Origin: Polaromonas sp.
GTDB lineage: Bacteria > Pseudomonadota > Gammaproteobacteria > Burkholderiales > Burkholderiaceae_C
Assembly (NCBI GenBank): GCA_028291985.1
Contig: JAQGNE010000037.1
Coordinates: 1 to 64,000, forward strand
Reading direction: 5' to 3'
DNA: 64,000 nt
Shown: positions 62,388 to 64,000 of the stretch, in pieces
How the letters are laid out: each line of letters begins with the position of its first letter
Numbering within the stretch: position 1 is the stretch's first letter
The notes under the pieces: model-generated
What the model saw: the letters and a program-made list of their open reading frames with translations, nothing else
Database searches by the model: none
What the model was told of the DNA's origin: nothing
Translations under genes and position numbers: made by a program

Positions 62388-63006
62388 GGAAGTTCCTTGT
62401 CGTTTTTCGTTCTCAAGCTCAAATGAGCCAACGATGCCCAAGAAAACGTCTGGCGAACGTGGGGAATTGCCGGAGAGCCTGAGCAGCTGCCAGCCGGCTG
62501 AATAATCAACCGGCGGGGTGGTTGTCAGGCGTAGGCGCGTGGATGGGGTGAAGCTGGGTCAAACAGGTGTTTGCTATTGTTTGAATAGCTGCTTGCGCCC
62601 GTGGGACAAGGGCTGGCGCTTGATTTATGCCAAAAATGCAGCGCGCACAGAGGCTGTGGCTGCTGCAGGCATTTGATGATCAAACCCACCAGCGATGTCA
62701 TTGAAAGGCTACCTGTTGAAGGACTTGTTTTCACCTGATCCGCAAGCAGTCCCTGTTGTCGACGGTTCGCTCGACGCGGGCTGCTCGCATGGTATTCCGT
62801 AGTAGTGTTCGCTAAACGCCGACTTGCTTGCACCGCAATCGCCAGCAGCGAGGCGGCTTGCGCCCATCGGCTGCGGACGACCGCCGGCACGGCATCGACC
62901 TACCAGCCACCGCCGCAAACAGAGTTGACGAGAGGCCTCGTGAGACCCGCGCCAGACTTGCGTGAACTAAACTCAAGGCAAATCAACCACTTACAGCGTA
63001 TCGCTA
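62388..63006. other. Divergent rne-rluC regulatory region
   Basis: About 620 bases without a gene. It should contain the long rne leader, through which RNase E limits its own synthesis in other proteobacteria, and the rluC promoter. One repeat copy lies at about 62571-62630. I could not identify the conserved leader hairpins with confidence. Confidence 0.5.
62571..62630. repeat. Dispersed palindromic repeat, copy 12
   Basis: TTGCTATTGTTTGAATAGCTGCTTGCGCCCGTGGGACAAGGGCTGGCGC: the GCTATT...AATAGC palindrome plus CAAGGGCTGG block, close to the family pattern. Lies in the presumed rne leader. Confidence 0.75.
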
Positions 63007-64000
63007 GTGAAACACATTATAGGGGCAGCCAAACACGTGCTGACACCACCCAAAAAGCGGTCCGCCACACCTTTGCGTCCACGGTCTCCCGCGGCACCAG
63101 CAGCTTCCCGCATCCGCACTGACCCTGCTTACCGGTCTTCACCTGCCTTGCATGCAACTGATGGACAGGCGGCTGAGTCCAAAGCGGTACCGCAAGCGAC
63201 TTTTGTGACGGTCGATGAGGACTATGCCGGCCAGCGGCTGGACAATTTTTTGATTCGTGAACTCAAGGGTGTACCCAAAACCCATGTGTACCGCATCATC
63301 CGCAGCGGTGAAGTCCGTATCAACAAGGGCCGGGCGCAGGCAGACACCCGCCTGGAAGCTGGTGACCTGATCCGGCTTCCACCGGTACGCACCTCCGAGC
63401 GCGCCGACCAGAAGGCGCAAGCCATCGCGCAGGAAATCGCGCGCCATGGGGCCAGCTCAACGGTGGGCGGGTATGCACCGGCGGCAGAGTTTCCGGTGCT
63501 GTTTGAAGACGAGTTTTTGCTGGCCATCGACAAACCGGCGGGCGTGGCAGTGCACGGCGGCAGCGGAGTGAGCTTTGGCGTTATCGAGCAGTTGCGCATG
63601 GCGCGCCCGGACGCCGATTTTCTGGAACTGGTTCACCGGCTGGACCGTGAAACCAGCGGTATCTTGCTGATTGCCAAGCGGCGCATGGCGCTCAAGTTGC
63701 TGCAAGAGCAGTTTCGGGAGCGTGAAACCGACAAGATTTACCTGGCCCTGGTCAGGGGTGACTGGCCTGCAAACAAACGCGTCATAGACAAGTCACTGCA
63801 TAAATATGTGCTGGATGACAAAGCTGGCAGCGCTGGCGAGCGACGGGTCAGGATAGTGCCCCATGATCATCCCGACGGCCTCCGCTCCATCACGCTGGTG
63901 AAGGTGAAGGCTTCAATCCCCCCGGGTCCGGCAGCACCGGCGGTGCGCTTCAGCTTGCTGGAAGTGACCATCAAGACCGGGCGCACGCACCAGATCCGGG
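63007..64000 (+). CDS. rluC: Ribosomal large subunit pseudouridine synthase, 5' part (runs off the right edge)
   Basis: RluC isomerises three uridines of 23S rRNA. 331 codons are in the window. After a variable Pro/Arg-rich start come the S4 RNA-binding domain (GQRLDNFLIRELKGVPKTHVYRIIRSGEVRINKGRA) and the synthase domain with the catalytic Asp in HRLDRETSGILL, DKPAGVAVHGGSG and KTGRTHQIR at the edge. The start is taken as GTG at 63007, giving VKHIIGAAKH, the usual opening in relatives; no ATG fits. Divergent from rne, a classical arrangement also seen in E. coli. Confidence 0.93.
   Translation, partial: MKHIIGAAKHVLTPPKKRSATPLRPRSPAAPAASRIRTDPAYRSSPALHATDGQAAESKAVPQATFVTVDEDYAGQRLDNFLIRELKGVPKTHVYRIIRSGEVRINKGRAQADTRLEAGDLIRLPPVRTSERADQKAQAIAQEIARHGASSTVGGYAPAAEFPVLFEDEFLLAIDKPAGVAVHGGSGVSFGVIEQLRMARPDADFLELVHRLDRETSGILLIAKRRMALKLLQEQFRERETDKIYLALVRGDWPANKRVIDKSLHKYVLDDKAGSAGERRVRIVPHDHPDGLRSITLVKVKASIPPGPAAPAVRFSLLEVTIKTGRTHQIR

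Noticed and set aside
60345..62426. Open frame of 693 codons on the plus strand opposite rne
   Set aside because: It mirrors the codon structure of rne, has no family resemblance and no ribosome site; the well-supported gene is on the other strand.
1..64000. tRNA, rRNA, transposase or prophage genes
   Set aside because: Read through both strands without finding a convincing cloverleaf, rRNA segment, DDE transposase or phage gene; computational scanning was not possible.

Overview
The window is 64 kb of GC-rich chromosomal DNA. It looks like a betaproteobacterium of the order Burkholderiales, most likely family Comamonadaceae (Polaromonas/Rhodoferax-like). The evidence is the protein character of the housekeeping genes (valS, queF, argH, ppc, hemCDXY, rne, rluC), a Bug-type solute receptor, an AlgZ/AlgR pair beside argH, and above all about a dozen copies of a short AT-rich palindromic repeat (arms like GCTATT...AATAGC plus a GGGCTGGAGGCC-like block) that I associate with this family. 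The genus is inference; no rRNA, tRNA, CRISPR array, transposase or prophage gene was seen.

Layout. 1-9.6 kb: start of valS with a terminator-like hairpin in its leader, an HtrA-like protein lacking the catalytic His, an EamA transporter with a histidine-rich tail, yaaA, a prolyl-4-hydroxylase-like dioxygenase, an alpha/beta hydrolase, queF, and a DUF4331 protein followed by a small lipoprotein. 10-14.5 kb: a glycoside-hydrolase/glycosyltransferase fusion, a small membrane protein and an FAH-family enzyme. 14.6-17.5 kb: a compact exported set (DUF3034 barrel-like protein, signal-peptide-bearing truncated globin, type-1 copper protein) beside a decayed cytochrome c gene. 17.5-23 kb: topoisomerase IB, dinB, a long inverted-repeat element, an FMN-dependent 2-hydroxyacid oxidase and a decayed SPFH/prohibitin-like lipoprotein gene. 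23-36 kb: Bug receptor with an AtuA pair, OpgC-like and SGNH proteins, an envelope-stress-type cluster (OmpR regulator, histidine kinase, DegQ), a two-repeat DUF4394 lipoprotein, argH. 36-50.5 kb: algZ-algR, a YhaO/YhaN-like nuclease/ATPase pair, an FkbM methyltransferase, an AI-2E-family permease, hppD, a beta/gamma-crystallin protein, slyX, a patatin-like pseudogene, 3-hydroxybutyrate dehydrogenase, tapT. 50.6-64 kb: another decayed gene, ppc, hemC-hemD-hemX-hemY, rne and the start of rluC.

Two themes stand out. First, at least four genes are broken by multiple frameshifts or stops (about 17.1, 22.3, 48.2 and 50.6 kb) while the large genes around them are intact, so decay is more likely than poor sequence. 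Second, the dispersed repeat has entered genes as well as spacers: one copy lies in frame inside hemD, one supplies the 3' end of dinB and one covers the start codon of a hydrolase. The best candidate for a little-described functional unit is the outer-membrane-barrel/periplasmic-globin/cupredoxin cluster at 14.6-16.7 kb.
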